Positions 42,434 to 57,400 of a stretch of 64,000 nucleotides of DNA are shown here, one piece after another. Source of the DNA: Nemertoderma westbladi (lineage: Eukaryota > Xenacoelomorpha > Nemertodermatida > Nemertodermatidae); contig JAUCBJ010002133.1 of NCBI GenBank assembly GCA_032718475.1, positions 1 through 64,000 on the forward strand, given 5' to 3'. Both the position numbers and the translations under genes were made by a program. Below the pieces are notes generated by a model. The model did no database searches. It was given only the letters and a program-made list of their open reading frames with translations, and had not been told where the DNA came from. Within the stretch, counting starts at the first letter, position 1; each line of letters begins with the position of its first letter.

Positions 42434-45400
42434 CTTAGAATTAACATTTTATCACCTCGATTCGCGATTACTTAAATAGATTTCACTTTGGCTGTTGATG
42501 TTGGTGTTATGTATTTTATTTGTTCACCAAAGTGCTATTTTGACGTCACAAGTACAGCTAACCCCCTTCCCCATGTCACAAATTGTCACAAAATTGCAAA
42601 CCCCTTCCCCCCCACCCCCCCCCCCCCCCCCTTCGATGCTATTGGGTGATGGCTATGGCTAATACTATTGGTTGGAATTATTCGATGTTTTCTAACCTTA
42701 GAATCCTCCGTCTCTCATCCATTGGGTAAACCGCTCCCTTCAACGATTCTATCTTGGCCTCAATCTCCTCAAGAGTTTCAGCGCTCTCATCGGTTAACTC
42801 TTGCCCATCAGAACGAACAAGTCTAAACAAAAATCATATAGAAATAAATCATTTCTATTGGTATTGTACTACTAGAAAGGCATTTCCTAAAGGAAATGCA
42901 ACCACGAAGCTAAGGAAAATTAAACACTCTTTGACTCATCAGTTCATTGATTTACCGAGTTAAAAGAACTCCCGGTATTGCCAAGGTAACTGGACTTTTC
43001 TAGAAATGCTGAGTTTTACATTACGATCTAGTTTGTGGTTCCAGGTGACACATCGACTTCAAGGAAGCTTCATTGAGTAGTTTATGTGCAAAATTAATTA
43101 TTAATTTGTTAAAAAGTCTGTTTGCAGTGGTTGTCAAGGTAACTGGCAAATAGAACAACGTAGATTGGATGCAGAATAAGTGATATTATGGTGGTAGGGG
43201 TTGGTCCCAAGTCATAATGCCTTTAACTTGTGTTTCTAATTATAATTTTTTAAATTATAACATCTGTTTAGCCTGGTTACCAAGGTAACTGGATTTTCTA
43301 ATTAATTACAATTGGCTCCTCTAAGGACCTTCCTTATAGTTGAGTTGGGAGACCCAATATTTATATCTAATACAGTTTTCCTACAAACAATTGTTAAAAA
43401 TATAGACTTGAATGATATTGACTTTAATAAGCTCCAGTTACCATGGTAACTAGATATTTCTGGAATGTTTTGAGTTTCACTAAAAGTTCCAACTAGTGGT
43501 CCAGATAACACATACCCAGTTTTGTAAAATTTTATCGCGAAGTCTATGTCCAAATGAATAATTGTTGTATAAAAACATCTGTTTTCAGCGGTTGTCATGG
43601 TAACTGCAAAATAGAACAATCAAATTCGGACGCAGAATAAGTTATATAGTGGGGGTAGGGATTGGTCCCAAGTCATCACACCTTAACCTTAGGCTTCAAA
43701 TTAACATTTTAAAAATTTTAACATCTGTTTAGCCCGGTTGCCTAGGTAACTGGATTTTCTATTTAACCTCAATCGGCTCTGCTATGGACCTTATAGTTGT
43801 GTTGAGAAACCCCAAGTTTATATGTATTATAGTTTTCCTACAAATAGAGTTACAAAAATTGACTTGAAATACATAGACTTTTTTCTAAGTCCGTTGCCAT
43901 GGAAACCAGATTTTTCCTGGATATGATACCCATCCCACACGACGCGCCTTGATGAGTTGTATATACATGCAAAATTTCAGGATACTTTTAAAGGCTAGAT
44001 TTTTCTGGAGTCAAAAAACACTAAATCTGCCCCATACAAGTAAAATAGCCCACTATGAATAGACCATCTCAGCTAAGGAAAATCTTTCTTAGCGAAAGTA
44101 GTTGATTTTCCTTAGCTTCGTGGAAATACACGAGATTGTTATTGTAGTGTGGTTGTAGAGTGACCGAATATCAATTTCAAACACCCCTCCCCCTATTTTT
44201 GTGTACCTCTTAGCACCAACATGTTAGGTGTAACCACTATTATTATTATTAATTGAAATTCACACGATAACGTAAAATAGAGATAATATTTGTTGACAAA
44301 TTAACTAGAAAGGCATTTCCTAAAGGAAATGCAACCACGAAGCTAAGGAAAATTAAACAAACGGCCACAATTTGGTTCGTTGCTTAGCCTAGTTTAGGAG
44401 CATTTGCCAATAAATAACTTCTATTCCCATGGAAACTAGAGTTCTCTGGAACTGTTGGTTTTACCTTTGAAAAAAGATTCAGTCCAGATTGTTTTTCAGA
44501 TAACACATATCGAGTTTCAGAAAATATTGTAGTTTATGTCCAAATTACAGATTTTCTATCAAAATGAATCTGTTTGCAGTGGTTGTCATGGAAACCGAAA
44601 AATAGTACAATGTAATTCGGATGCAGAATAAGTCATATAGTGGGGGTAGGTGTTGGTCCCAAGTCATAATACTATTAAATTGTGCTTCAAATTATCATTT
44701 TATTAATTTTAACATCTGTTTAGTCTTGTTGCTATGGTAACTGGATTTTCTAATTAACTTCGAACGGCTTGTATATGGACCTTATAGATGAGTTGCAAAT
44801 CCCCAAGTTTATATATATTACAGTTTTGCTCCAAATAGAGTTATGAATATAGACTTGAATGATATAGACTTTAAAAAAACTACGGTTGCCATGGTAACTA
44901 GATATTTCTGGAATGTTTTGAGTTTCACTAAAAGTTCCAACTAGTGGTCCAGATAACACATACCTAGTTTCGTAAAATTTTATCGTGAAGTCTATGTCCA
45001 AATGAATAATTTTTGTATAAAAACATCTGTTTTCAGCGGTTGTCAAGGTAACTGCAAAATAGAACAATCAAATTCGGACGCAGAATAAGTTATATAGTGG
45101 GGGTAGGGATTGGTCCCAAGTCATCACACCTTAACCTTAGGCTTCAAATTAACATTTTAAAAATTTAAACATCTGTTTAGCCCGGTTGCCAAGGTAACTG
45201 GATTTTCTATTTAACCTCAATCGGCTCTGCTATGGACCTTATAGTTGTGTTGAGAAACTCCAAGTTTATATGTATTATAGTTTTCCTACAAATAGAGTTA
45301 CAAATATTGACTTGAAATACATAGACTTTTTTCTAAGTCCGTTGCCATGGAAACCAGATTTTTCCTGGATATGAGACCCATCCCACACGACGCGCCTTGA

Positions 45401-48400
45401 TGAGTTGTATATACATGCAAAATTTCAGGGTACTTTTAAAGGCTAGTTTTTTCACCTATCAAAAAACACTAAATCTGCTCCATACAAGTAAAATAGCCCA
45501 CTATGAATACACCATCTCAGCTAAGGAAAATCTTTCTTAGCGAAAGTAGTTGATTTTCCTTAGCTTCGTGGACTATAGTATTATGATGATGGGGTTTCCC
45601 CAATTAAAATATGTATTTTAACATGCAGGATAATAAATTAAAGTGCATTAAAATACACCGAATTAAAATTATTAATTAATATTGTTCTTAAAAATAAAAT
45701 ATTTGAAAAAAACTAACACGAACTCTCATCACCGGATACCCCTAATATAAGACCTGAGACCCAACCTGAGTGTGGGCTACGATGTAGACCCCCTGGTTGT
45801 AGGTTCCCATGGAGACCCCCCTGGGTGTAGGTTACCACGGAGACCCCCCTTGGTATAGGTTACCAAGGAGACCCCCCTGGGTGTAGGTTACCACGGAGAC
45901 CCCCCTGGGTGTAGGTTACCAGTGAGACCCCCCTTGGTGTAGGTTACCAGGGAGACCCCCCTTGGTGTAGGTTACCAGGGGGACTCACCTGGGTGTAGGT
46001 TACCAGGGAGACCCCCCTTGGTGTAGGTTACCACGGAGACCCCCCTGGGTGTAGGTTACCAGTGAGACCCCACGCGGTGTGGGTTAGCATGGAGACCCCA
46101 CGCGGTGTAGGTTACCATGGAGACCCCCCTGGGTGTAGGTTACCAGGGAGACTCACCTGGGTGTAGGTTACCAGGGAGACCCCCCTTGGTGTAGGTTGCC
46201 ATGGAGACCCACCTGGGTGTAGGTTACCAGTGAGACCCCACGCGGTATAGGTTACCATGGAGACCCCACGCGGTATAGGTTACCATGGAGACCCCACGCG
46301 GTGTGGGTTACCATGGGGACCCCACGCGGTGTAGGTTGCCATGGAGACCCCCCTGGATGTAGGTTACCAGTGAGACATACGGGGTGTAGGTTACCATGTA
46401 GACCCCCGGGTTATAGGTTACCAGTGAGACATCCCGGGGTGTAGGTTACCACTCAGACCACACTGGGTGTAGGTTGCCATGGAGACCCCCAGGGTGTAGG
46501 TTACCAGTGAGACCCCCCCCCCCGGGTGTGGGCTACCATGGAGACCCCCAGGGTGTAGGTTGCCATGGAGACCCCCAGGGTGTAGGTTACCAGTGAGACC
46601 CCCCCCCTGGGTGTGGGCTACCATGGAGACCCCCAGGGTGTAGGTTACCAGTGAGACCCCCCCCCTGGGTGTGGGCTACCATGGAGACACCCCTACCCTC
46701 CACTAACCAACCTATTAGGCGTTTGTAATCCAATAACAGGCGCTTTCGATTTCTTTCGGCTCATTTCTTTCATAGACCCCAAACCTCTCATACTGGCGAA
46801 TGAGGAACCCAGAGCTCGGCTGGTTCCTTTAGACTTTGTCGTATCCTGAAAACAAGTTAAAAAGTGTTCTCAACAAATCATTGCAATCATATGCTACGAA
46901 ATTTGTTAGGTTTCAATCATATGCTACGAAAGTTGTTAGGTTTCAATCATATGCTACGAAATTTGTTAGGTTTCAATCATATGCTACGAAATTTGTTAGG
47001 TTTCTATCATTTGCTCTATCATCTCTGTTGGCTTATTTTTCGTCTTTTAAATGTAATCTAGATATCATTAGATCCGCCTTCATCTGCATACACTTACTAT
47101 GTAATGCTTGACTAGATTGTGCATACACTTACTATGTAATGCTTGAATAGATTGTGCATACACTTACTATATAATGCTTGACTAGATTGTGCATACACTT
47201 ACTATGTAATGCTTGACTAGATTGTGCATACACTTACTATGTAATGCTTGACTAGATTGTGCATACACTTACTACTACTACTAGGATCGGCATGCTGCAT
47301 TGCAGCTGCATTTTTAAGAGTGCTGTGCCGGCTTGTCAACAAAATTGCACCGCCACAACTCCCTATCACCCATGACATTTGCTAGATCATCCGCATCTTT
47401 AAGGCCAGTGTCCTTTAAGATGCGTCTCAAGAAAGTCATGGGCTGTCCACCATGCTTATTCACTCCATGAGGCTGCCAAAGTACAAGATTATGCACTGGC
47501 TGGTCCTCACGGCGAAAGCAATGTCCTGCAAAGCGGAGGCGATTTTGTTCTAGTGTCAAGCTTGGGTGAACCAATGAGACACCTCCAATGTTATATAGTG
47601 TCTGGTTGGAGATGTGTGCATTGTACTTGACAAAATGAACCCGGCGTAGCATTCTTGTGAATGTGCCATCCAGAGATTTGGTGTCCTCAGCAGTTAGAGC
47701 CCAGCATGGACTCCCGTAGAGGAGTACTGGAACTACTGCTGCTCTAAATAATCGGACCTTAAGTTTCCGATTAATTCTCGGTGACTTCCAAATCCTGGAA
47801 AGCCTATTCAAGGCTGCCCATGCCTTTCCCTTACGTATTCGAAGGTCCTCACCTGACTTCCGGATCCATGATCCCAGGTAACAGAAGTCGTCCACATGCT
47901 CAAGCATACCATCCTTTGAGCTTATGCTCATCCGATCAGAGACTTGCTGAGGACTTTCAAAGTTAACTGTCAGAATTTTGGTCTTTCTGGAGTTAATAAA
48001 AAGACCATCACTAGAAGCAGCATGTTCTAATGAGCTGAGGAGCCGTTGGGCTCCCTCTAATGATTCTGAGAGTACTCCTAAGTCATCAGCAAAGTCTAGA
48101 TCAGTTAGGTACTTGGCAGGATTTCCTCGACTTCTGGAGCCAGTAGGTGGAGTTATCATCACCCCATCATCATTATAATGATCTAAGGACATGCGTAGAA
48201 CATAGTCAACCACAATAATGAACAAGAATGGTGCAAGTGTGTCTCCTTGGAGGACGCCCCATAACACTTCAAATGGTTCTGTGTCACCGTCAACAGTAGA
48301 CACAAATGTTGTCGAACCATCATATACTGATCTGATTGCTGCAATAATTTCATCAGGAATCCCATATAATGAAAGTATGCTGAACATACGTGAGCGAGAG

Positions 48401-51400
48401 ACTGAATCAAAGGCCTTGAAGAAGTCAACAAAGATAACAGCCAGATGCCTGTCTTTCTTTTTTGATAACTCTTCAATTATCCTTCTAAGTGCCAAAATGG
48501 GCTCCATGGTCCCACGACCTTTACGGAACCCATTCTGATTTCCACGGAGCAGTCTCTCAATGGGATCCCTGATGCGATTTAATAGAATCCTATTGTATAG
48601 CTTTGCAGCAATCGAGATCAATGAGATTCCCCGAAAAGAACCATAGAGTGTTAGGTTGCCCTTCTTGGGAACTGGCACCAACTTATTTGTTTTCATTTCT
48701 TGTGGGACTCTTGTTGTTCGGTACATGTCTACTATGATGGGATAGATGAGCTTTAAACACTCAGATATTTTAAAGACCTCAGGGGGAACACCATCTACTC
48801 CACTGGCACGATTGGTCTTAATGCTCTTTGCAGCAGCCTTCACTTCTGCAAAGGAGATATCGCCAATGGGAATATCTGGGAGTACAGACTCAGACACTTT
48901 TACTTCTATAAAGTTATCAGGCAATACCCTGTCATTATTGAGGAGCTTTTCAAAGTGGGCTTTCCAACCATTGAGGCGATCGGCTGGTGATTCAGCCTTA
49001 ACCTTGGTGGTTGGTTGGCTTTTCCGCCCAGTAAGCAGATTGATCGATTTCCATGCCTGGGATGATTGCCTGCTGTCGTCAGCATCATTGATGGCATCAA
49101 CCTGTTGGTTTATTAGCTCCTGTAGATTAGCAGAGTACTGCCTGTTCAGGGACCTAGATGCAGCCTTAACTGCATTCTTGGCTGCTGTAGTCTGTTTGAG
49201 CCGGGACTCTTTCTGCGCTTTATGAAGGTCATTTCGGCACTTCTGAATTTTGTTGTCAGTCCAGAGGGACCTTTTCCTGTTTCGAGGGTATACAGGAACT
49301 GTTTCTGCAGCTGCTAACTTAACTGCTTCTGTAAAGGCAGTATAGCCCTCACAGTGATCTGCCGCCTCAGAGGCAAGAGCCTCATACCTGTTGCTCAGCT
49401 GTAGTGTGAAGCTGGATCTCACACTTGGCTGTTGCAACAGAGAGGACCAGTCATGACGCGGCAAGGCAGATTTCGTTGTTCTGCTAGCACGCAGACTAAG
49501 TCTTACCTTGGCCACAATAAGGCGGTGATCACTGGAGAAGGGTCGAAGTGTAAATGCATTACAGTCTTGTATAGAGCTCCTGTATTTCCTACGAAACAGA
49601 ATATGGTCTATCTGGGACTTGTGACCACTGGGTCCACTATGAGCCCATAGCTTTCCAGTTCGCTTCTTGAACTGGGTTCCAGCCGAAAACAATCCATTTC
49701 CAGAGATAAAATCCTGAAGATGGACAGAATTTCGGTTAACACTATTGCTATAGACCCAGGGCGATGTAGGTGATTGATGCAGACTTGCATTAAAGTCTCC
49801 CAGGAATGTTAAGGACTGGGGACCCGAGTGTTAGGGTGTTTACTGAGGCTAGTCTTGTGACTTGCCTCAGATTCACCAATGGCTTTGTTGGTCGGAGTGG
49901 AACATGAGAGTAACCTCCAACTCCTGAATACCTCTCCCCATCACAATCTGGCCTTCCTGGTGACCCAGGGTTTGGGCCAGAAAGGTCATCAGGAAAGGGA
50001 CTCAAAGAATTGTTGGCTGCTCTCTCTCCAGTAGGGGGTGAGACAGGCAGCCGGTCAGGAGTTAACTGACGCCTGTGAGGCCGATTGTGTCCGGTAATTC
50101 CACTGGCCTCTAGTGGCCGGACCTCCGCATTGCTAATGTAATCCATAGTGGGGGTTGGGGGGTGCTTTTTTTGCCGAGTCAGCTCTCGGGGCAAATACCA
50201 CACCCTGGTTTGCCATTCCACAGGGTGGGTGTCGCAATGGAGTCAGATATGAGGCCCATCACCCATATCTACTCTGGCGCACATGACCCGCCATTGGCTG
50301 TTGCAGCTCATCTGCTGGGTCATGCCCTGTACCCTTGCTGCCAGGTGCAGGTCGCAGTGAAGTGTTCTCAGAGTGGACATGAGAACACTCTACTCCTGAC
50401 CAGCCATTGGTAGATCACCATCTGCCTGGTCAGGCCATATACCCCTGCAGCCAAGTATATGGGTCCTTAATCCAGGACCAAGGGCGTCCTTATCCCAGAA
50501 CGAAGGGGGTCCTAGTTACAGGACCAGATTTGCCCTAGTAAGAGGGTCTATGCAGCTACAGGTGGCACCTCCTTTATGCTGCATGGAGGTGGCAAATTTT
50601 CTTGATCAATGACCTAGAATACCTGACCTGACCTGAAAGTGCATACACTTACTATGTAATGCTTGACTAGATTGTGCATACACTTACTATGTAATGATTG
50701 ACTAGATTGTGCATACACTTACTATGTAATGGTTGACTAGATTGTGCATACACTTACTAGGTAATGGTTGACTAGATTGTGCATACACTTACTATGTAAT
50801 GCTTGACTAGATTGTGCATACACTTACTATGTAATGCTTGACTAGATTGTGCATACACTTACTATGTAATGGTTGACTAGATTGTGCATACACTTTCTAT
50901 GTAATGCTTCACTAGATTGTGCATACACTTACTATGTAATGGTTGACTAGATTGTGCATACACTTACTATGTAATGCTTGACTAGATTGTGCATACACTT
51001 ACTATGTAATGGTTGACTAGATTGTGCATACACTTTCTATGTAATGCTTCACTAGATTGTGCATACACTTACTATGTAATGGTTTACTAGATTGTGCATA
51101 CACTTACTATGTAATGGTTGACTAGATTGTGCATACACTTACTATGTAATGCTTGACTAGATTGTGCATACACTTACTATGTAATGGTTGACTAGATTGT
51201 GCATACACTTTCTATGTAATGCTTCACTAGATTGTGCATACACTTACTATGTAATGGTTGACTAGATTGTGCATACACTTACTATGTAATGGTTGACTAG
51301 ATTGTGCATACACTTACTATGTAATGCTTCACTAGATTGTGCATACACTTACTATGTAATGGTTTACTAGATTGTGCATACACTTACTATGTAATGGTTG

Positions 51401-54400
51401 ACTAGATTGTGCATACACTTACTATGTAATGATTGACTAGATTGTGCATACACTTACTATGTAATGGTTGACTAGATTGTGCATACACTTACTAGGTAAT
51501 GGTTGACTAGATTGTGCATACACTTACTATGTAATGCTTGACTAGATTGTGCATACACTTACTATGTAATGCTTGACTAGATTGTGCATACACTTACTAT
51601 GTAATGGTTGACTAGATTGTGCATACACTTTCTATGTAATGCTTCACTAGATTGTGCATACACTTACTATGTAATGGTTGACTAGATTGTGCATACACTT
51701 ACTATGTAATGCTTGACTAGATTGTGCATACACTTACTATGTAATGGTTTACTAGATTGTGCATACACTTACTATGTAATGGTTGACTAGATTGTGCATA
51801 CACTTTCTATGTAATGCTTGACTAGATTGTGCATACACTTTCTATGTAATGGTTGACTAGATTGTGCATACACTTTCTATGTAATGCTTGACTAGATTGT
51901 GCATACACTTACTATGTAATGGTTGACTAGATTGTGCATACACTTACTATGTAATGCTTCACTAGATTGTGCATACACTTACTATGTAATGGTTTACTAG
52001 ATTGTGCATACACTTACTATGTAATGGTTGACTAGATTGTGCATACACTTTCTATGTAATGCTTCACTAGATTGTGCATACACTTACTATGTAATGGTTT
52101 ACTAGATTGTGCATACACTTACTATGTAATGGTTCACTAGATTGTGCATACACTTTCTATGTAATGCTTCACTAGATTGTGCATACACTTACTATGTAAT
52201 GGTTTACTAGATTGTGCATACACTTACTATGTAAAGGTTGACTAGATTGTGCATACACTTTCTATGTAATGGTTGACTAGATTGTGCATACACTTTGTAT
52301 GTAATGCTTGACTAGATTGTGCATACACTTACTATGTAATGGTTGACTAGATTGTGCATACACTTACTATGTAATGCTTGACTAGATTGTGAATACACTT
52401 ACTATGTAATGGTTGACTAGATTGTGCATACACTTTGTATGTAATGCTTGACTAGATTGTGCATACACTTACTATGTAATGGTTGACTAGATTGTGCATA
52501 CACTTACTATGTAATGCTTGACTAGATTGTGCATACACTTACTATGTAATGGTTGACTAGATTGTGCATACACTTTCTATGTAATGCTTGACTAGATTGT
52601 GCATACACTTACTATGTAATGGTTGACTAGATTGTGCATACACTTTCTATGTAATGCTTCACTAGATTGTGCATACACTTACTATGTAATGGTTTACTAG
52701 ATTGTGCATACACTTACTATGTAATGGTTGACTAGATTGTGCATACACTTTCATGTAATGGTTGACTAGATTGTGCATACACTTACTATGTAATGCTTGA
52801 CTAGATTGTGAATACACTTATGTAATGGTTGACTAGATTGTGCATACACTTTCTATGTAATGCTTGACTAGATTGTGCATACACTTTCTATGTAATGCTT
52901 CACTAGATTGTGCATACACTTACTATGTAATGGTTTACTAGATTGTGCATACACTTACTATGTAATGCTTGACTAGATTGTGCATACACTTACTATGTAA
53001 TGGTTGACTAGATTGTGCATACACTTTCTATGTAATGGTTGACTAGATTGTGCATACACTTTGTATGTAATGCTTGACTAGATTGTGCATACACTTACTA
53101 TGTAATGGTTGACTAGATTGTGAATACACTTACTATGTAATGGTTGACTAGATTGTGCATACACTTTCTATGTAATGCTTGACTAGATTGTACATACACT
53201 TACTATGTAATGGTCGACTAGATTGTGCATACACTTACTATGTAAAGGTTGACTAGATTGTGCATACACTTTCTATGTAATGGTTGACTAGATTGTGCAT
53301 ACACTTTGTATGTAATGCTTGACTAGATTGTGCATACACTTACTATGTAATGGTTGACTAGATTGTGAATACACTTACTATGTAATGGTTGACTAGATTG
53401 TGCATACACTTTCTATGTAATGCTTGACTAGATTGTGCATACACTTTCTATGTAATGCTTCACTAGATTGTGCATACACTTACTATGTAATGGTTTACTA
53501 GATTGTGCATACACTTTCTATGTAATGCTTCACTAGATTGTGCATACACTTACTATGTAATGGTTTACTAGATTGTGCATACACTTACTATGTAATGGTT
53601 GACTAGATTGTGCATACACTTTCATGTAATGGTTGACTAGATTGTGCATACACTTACTATGTAATGCTTGACTAGATTGTGAATACACTTACTATGTAAT
53701 GGTTGACTAGATTGTGCATACACTTTCTATGTAATGCTTGACTAGATTGTGCATACACTTTCTATGTAATGCTTCACTAGATTGTGCATACACTTACTAT
53801 GTAATGGTTTACTAGATTGTGCATACACTTACTATGTAATGCTTGACTAGATTGTGCATACACTTACTATGTAATGGTTGACTAGATTGTGCATACACTT
53901 TGTATGTAATGCTTGACTAGATTGTGCATACACTTACTATGTAATGGTTGACTAGATTGTGCATACACTTACTATGTAATGGTTGACTAGATTGTGCATA
54001 CACTTACTATGTAATGCTTGACTAGATTGTGCATACACTTACTATGTAATGGTTGACTAGATTGTGAATACACTTACTATGTAATGGTTGACTAGATTGT
54101 GCATACACTTACTATGTAATGGTTGACTAGATTGTGCATACAGTTTCTATGTAATGGTTGACTAGATTGTGCATACACTTTCTATGTAATGCTTCACTAG
54201 ATTGTGCATACACTTTCTATGTAATGCTTGACTAGATTGTGCATACACTTTCTATGTAATGCTTCACTAGATTGTGCATACACTTACTATGTAATGGTTT
54301 ACTAGATTGTGCATACACTTACTATGTAATGCTTGACTAGATTGTGCATACACTTTCTATGTAATGCTTGACTAGATTGTGCATACACTTACTATGTAAT

Positions 54401-57400
54401 GGTTTACTAGATTGTGCATACACTTACTATGTAATGCTTGACTAGATTGTGCATACACTTACTATGTAATGGTTGACTAGATTGTGCATACACTTACTAT
54501 GTAATGCTTGACTAGATTGTGCATACACTTACTATGTAATGGTTTACTAGATTGTGCATACACTTACTATGTAATGCTTGACTAGATTGTGCATACACTT
54601 ACTATGTAATGGTTTACTAGATTGTGCATACACTTACTATGTAATGGTTGACTAGATTGTGCATACACTTACTATGTAATGGTCGACTAGATTGTGCATA
54701 CACTTACTATGTAATGCTTGACTAGATTGTGCATACACTTACTATGTAATGCTTGACTAGATTGTGCATACACTTTCATGTAATGGTTGACTAGATTGTG
54801 CATACACTTACTATGTAATGGTTTACTAGATTGTGCATACACTTACTATGTAATGGTTTACTAGATTGTGCATACACTTACTATGTAATGGTTGACTAGA
54901 TTGTGCATACACTTTCATGTAATGGTTGACTAGATTGTGCATACACTTACTATGTAATGCTTGACTAGATTGTGCATACACTTTCATGTAATGGTTGACT
55001 AGATTGTGCATACACTTACTATGTAATGGTTGACTAGATTGTGCATACACTTACTATGTAATGCTTGACTAGATTGTGCATACACTTACTATGTAATGGT
55101 TGACTAGATTGTGAATACACTTACTATGTAATGGTTGACTAGATTGTGCATACACTTTCTATGTAATGCTTCACTAGATTGTGCATACACTTACTATGTA
55201 ATGGTTTACTAGATTGTGCATACACTTACTATGTAATGGTTGACTAGATTGTGCATACACTTACTATGTAATGCTTGACTAGATTGTGAATACACTTACT
55301 ATGTAATGGTTGACTAGATTGTGCATACACTTTGTATGTAATGCTTGACTAGATTGTGCATACACTTACTATGTAATGGTTGACTAGATTGTGCATACAC
55401 TTACTATGTAATGCTTGACTAGATTGTGAATACACTTACTATGTAATGGTTGACTAGATTGTGCATACACTTTCTATGTAATGCTTGACTAGATTGTGCA
55501 TACACTTACTATGTAATGGTTGACTAGATTGTGCATACACTTTCTATGTAATGCTTGACTAGATTGTGCATACACTTACTATGTAATGGTTTACTAGATT
55601 GTGCATACACTTTCTATGTAATGCTTCACTAGATTGTGCATACACTTACTATGTAATGGTTTACTAGATTGTGCATACACTTACTATGTAATGGTTGACT
55701 AGATTGTGCATACACTTTCATGTAATGGTTGACTAGATTGTGCATACACTTACTATGTAATGCTTGACTAGATTGTGAATACACTTATGTAATGGTTGAC
55801 TAGATTGTGCATACACTTTCTATGTAATGCTTGACTAGATTGTGCATACACTTTCTATGTAATGCTTCACTAGATTGTGCATACACTTACTATGTAATGG
55901 TTTACTAGATTGTGCATACACTTACTATGTAATGCTTGACTAGATTGTGCATACACTTACTATGTAATGGTTGACTAGATTGTGCATACACTTTCTATGT
56001 AATGGTTGACTAGATTGTGCATACACTTTGTATGTAATGCTTGACTAGATTGTGCATACACTTACTATGTAATGGTTGACTAGATTGTGAATACACTTAC
56101 TATGTAATGGTTGACTAGATTGTGCATACACTTTCTATGTAATGCTTGACTAGATTGTACATACACTTACTATGTAATGGTCGACTAGATTGTGCATACA
56201 CTTACTATGTAAAGGTTGACTAGATTGTGCATACACTTTCTATGTAATGGTTGACTAGATTGTGCATACACTTTGTATGTAATGCTTGACTAGATTGTGC
56301 ATACACTTACTATGTAATGGTTGACTAGATTGTGAATACACTTACTATGTAATGGTTGACTAGATTGTGCATACACTTTCTATGTAATGCTTGACTAGAT
56401 TGTGCATACACTTTCTATGTAATGCTTCACTAGATTGTGCATACACTTACTATGTAATGGTTTACTAGATTGTGCATACACTTTCTATGTAATGCTTCAC
56501 TAGATTGTGCATACACTTACTATGTAATGGTTTACTAGATTGTGCATACACTTACTATGTAATGGTTGACTAGATTGTGCATACACTTTCATGTAATGGT
56601 TGACTAGATTGTGCATACACTTACTATGTAATGCTTGACTAGATTGTGAATACACTTACTATGTAATGGTTGACTAGATTGTGCATACACTTTCTATGTA
56701 ATGCTTGACTAGATTGTGCATACACTTTCTATGTAATGCTTCACTAGATTGTGCATACACTTACTATGTAATGGTTTACTAGATTGTGCATACACTTACT
56801 ATGTAATGCTTGACTAGATTGTGCATACACTTACTATGTAATGGTTGACTAGATTGTGCATACACTTTGTATGTAATGCTTGACTAGATTGTGCATACAC
56901 TTACTATGTAATGGTTGACTAGATTGTGCATACACTTACTATGTAATGGTTGACTAGATTGTGCATACACTTACTATGTAATGCTTGACTAGATTGTGCA
57001 TACACTTACTATGTAATGGTTGACTAGATTGTGAATACACTTACTATGTAATGGTTGACTAGATTGTGCATACACTTACTATGTAATGGTTGACTAGATT
57101 GTGCATACAGTTTCTATGTAATGGTTGACTAGATTGTGCATACACTTTCTATGTAATGCTTCACTAGATTGTGCATACACTTTCTATGTAATGCTTGACT
57201 AGATTGTGCATACACTTTCTATGTAATGCTTCACTAGATTGTGCATACACTTACTATGTAATGGTTTACTAGATTGTGCATACACTTACTATGTAATGCT
57301 TGACTAGATTGTGCATACACTTTCTATGTAATGCTTCACTAGATTGTGCATACACTTACTATGTAATGGTTTACTAGATTGTGCATACACTTACTATGTA

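Larger units (their letters stand above)
47275..50638 (-). mobile_element. Non-LTR retrotransposon, copy 2 (nearly full length, internally deleted)
   Basis: Flanked by a 16-bp target duplication GTGCATACACTTACTA (47259-47274 and 50639-50654) inside the 35-bp satellite. The 3' end is the TGCAGCTGCA palindrome and TAG-triplet tail also seen in copy 1. The 5' end (TTTCAGGTCAGGTCAGG...) carries ~400 bp of leader, so this copy reaches much further 5' than copy 1. An internal deletion removes the first part of the endonuclease near 49798-49815. Confidence 0.93.

Noticed and set aside
43302-45067. Two similar 105-aa - strand frames
   Set aside because: They lie in the two copies of the X-box element and match because the copies match; interrupted and without protein character, so not a gene family.
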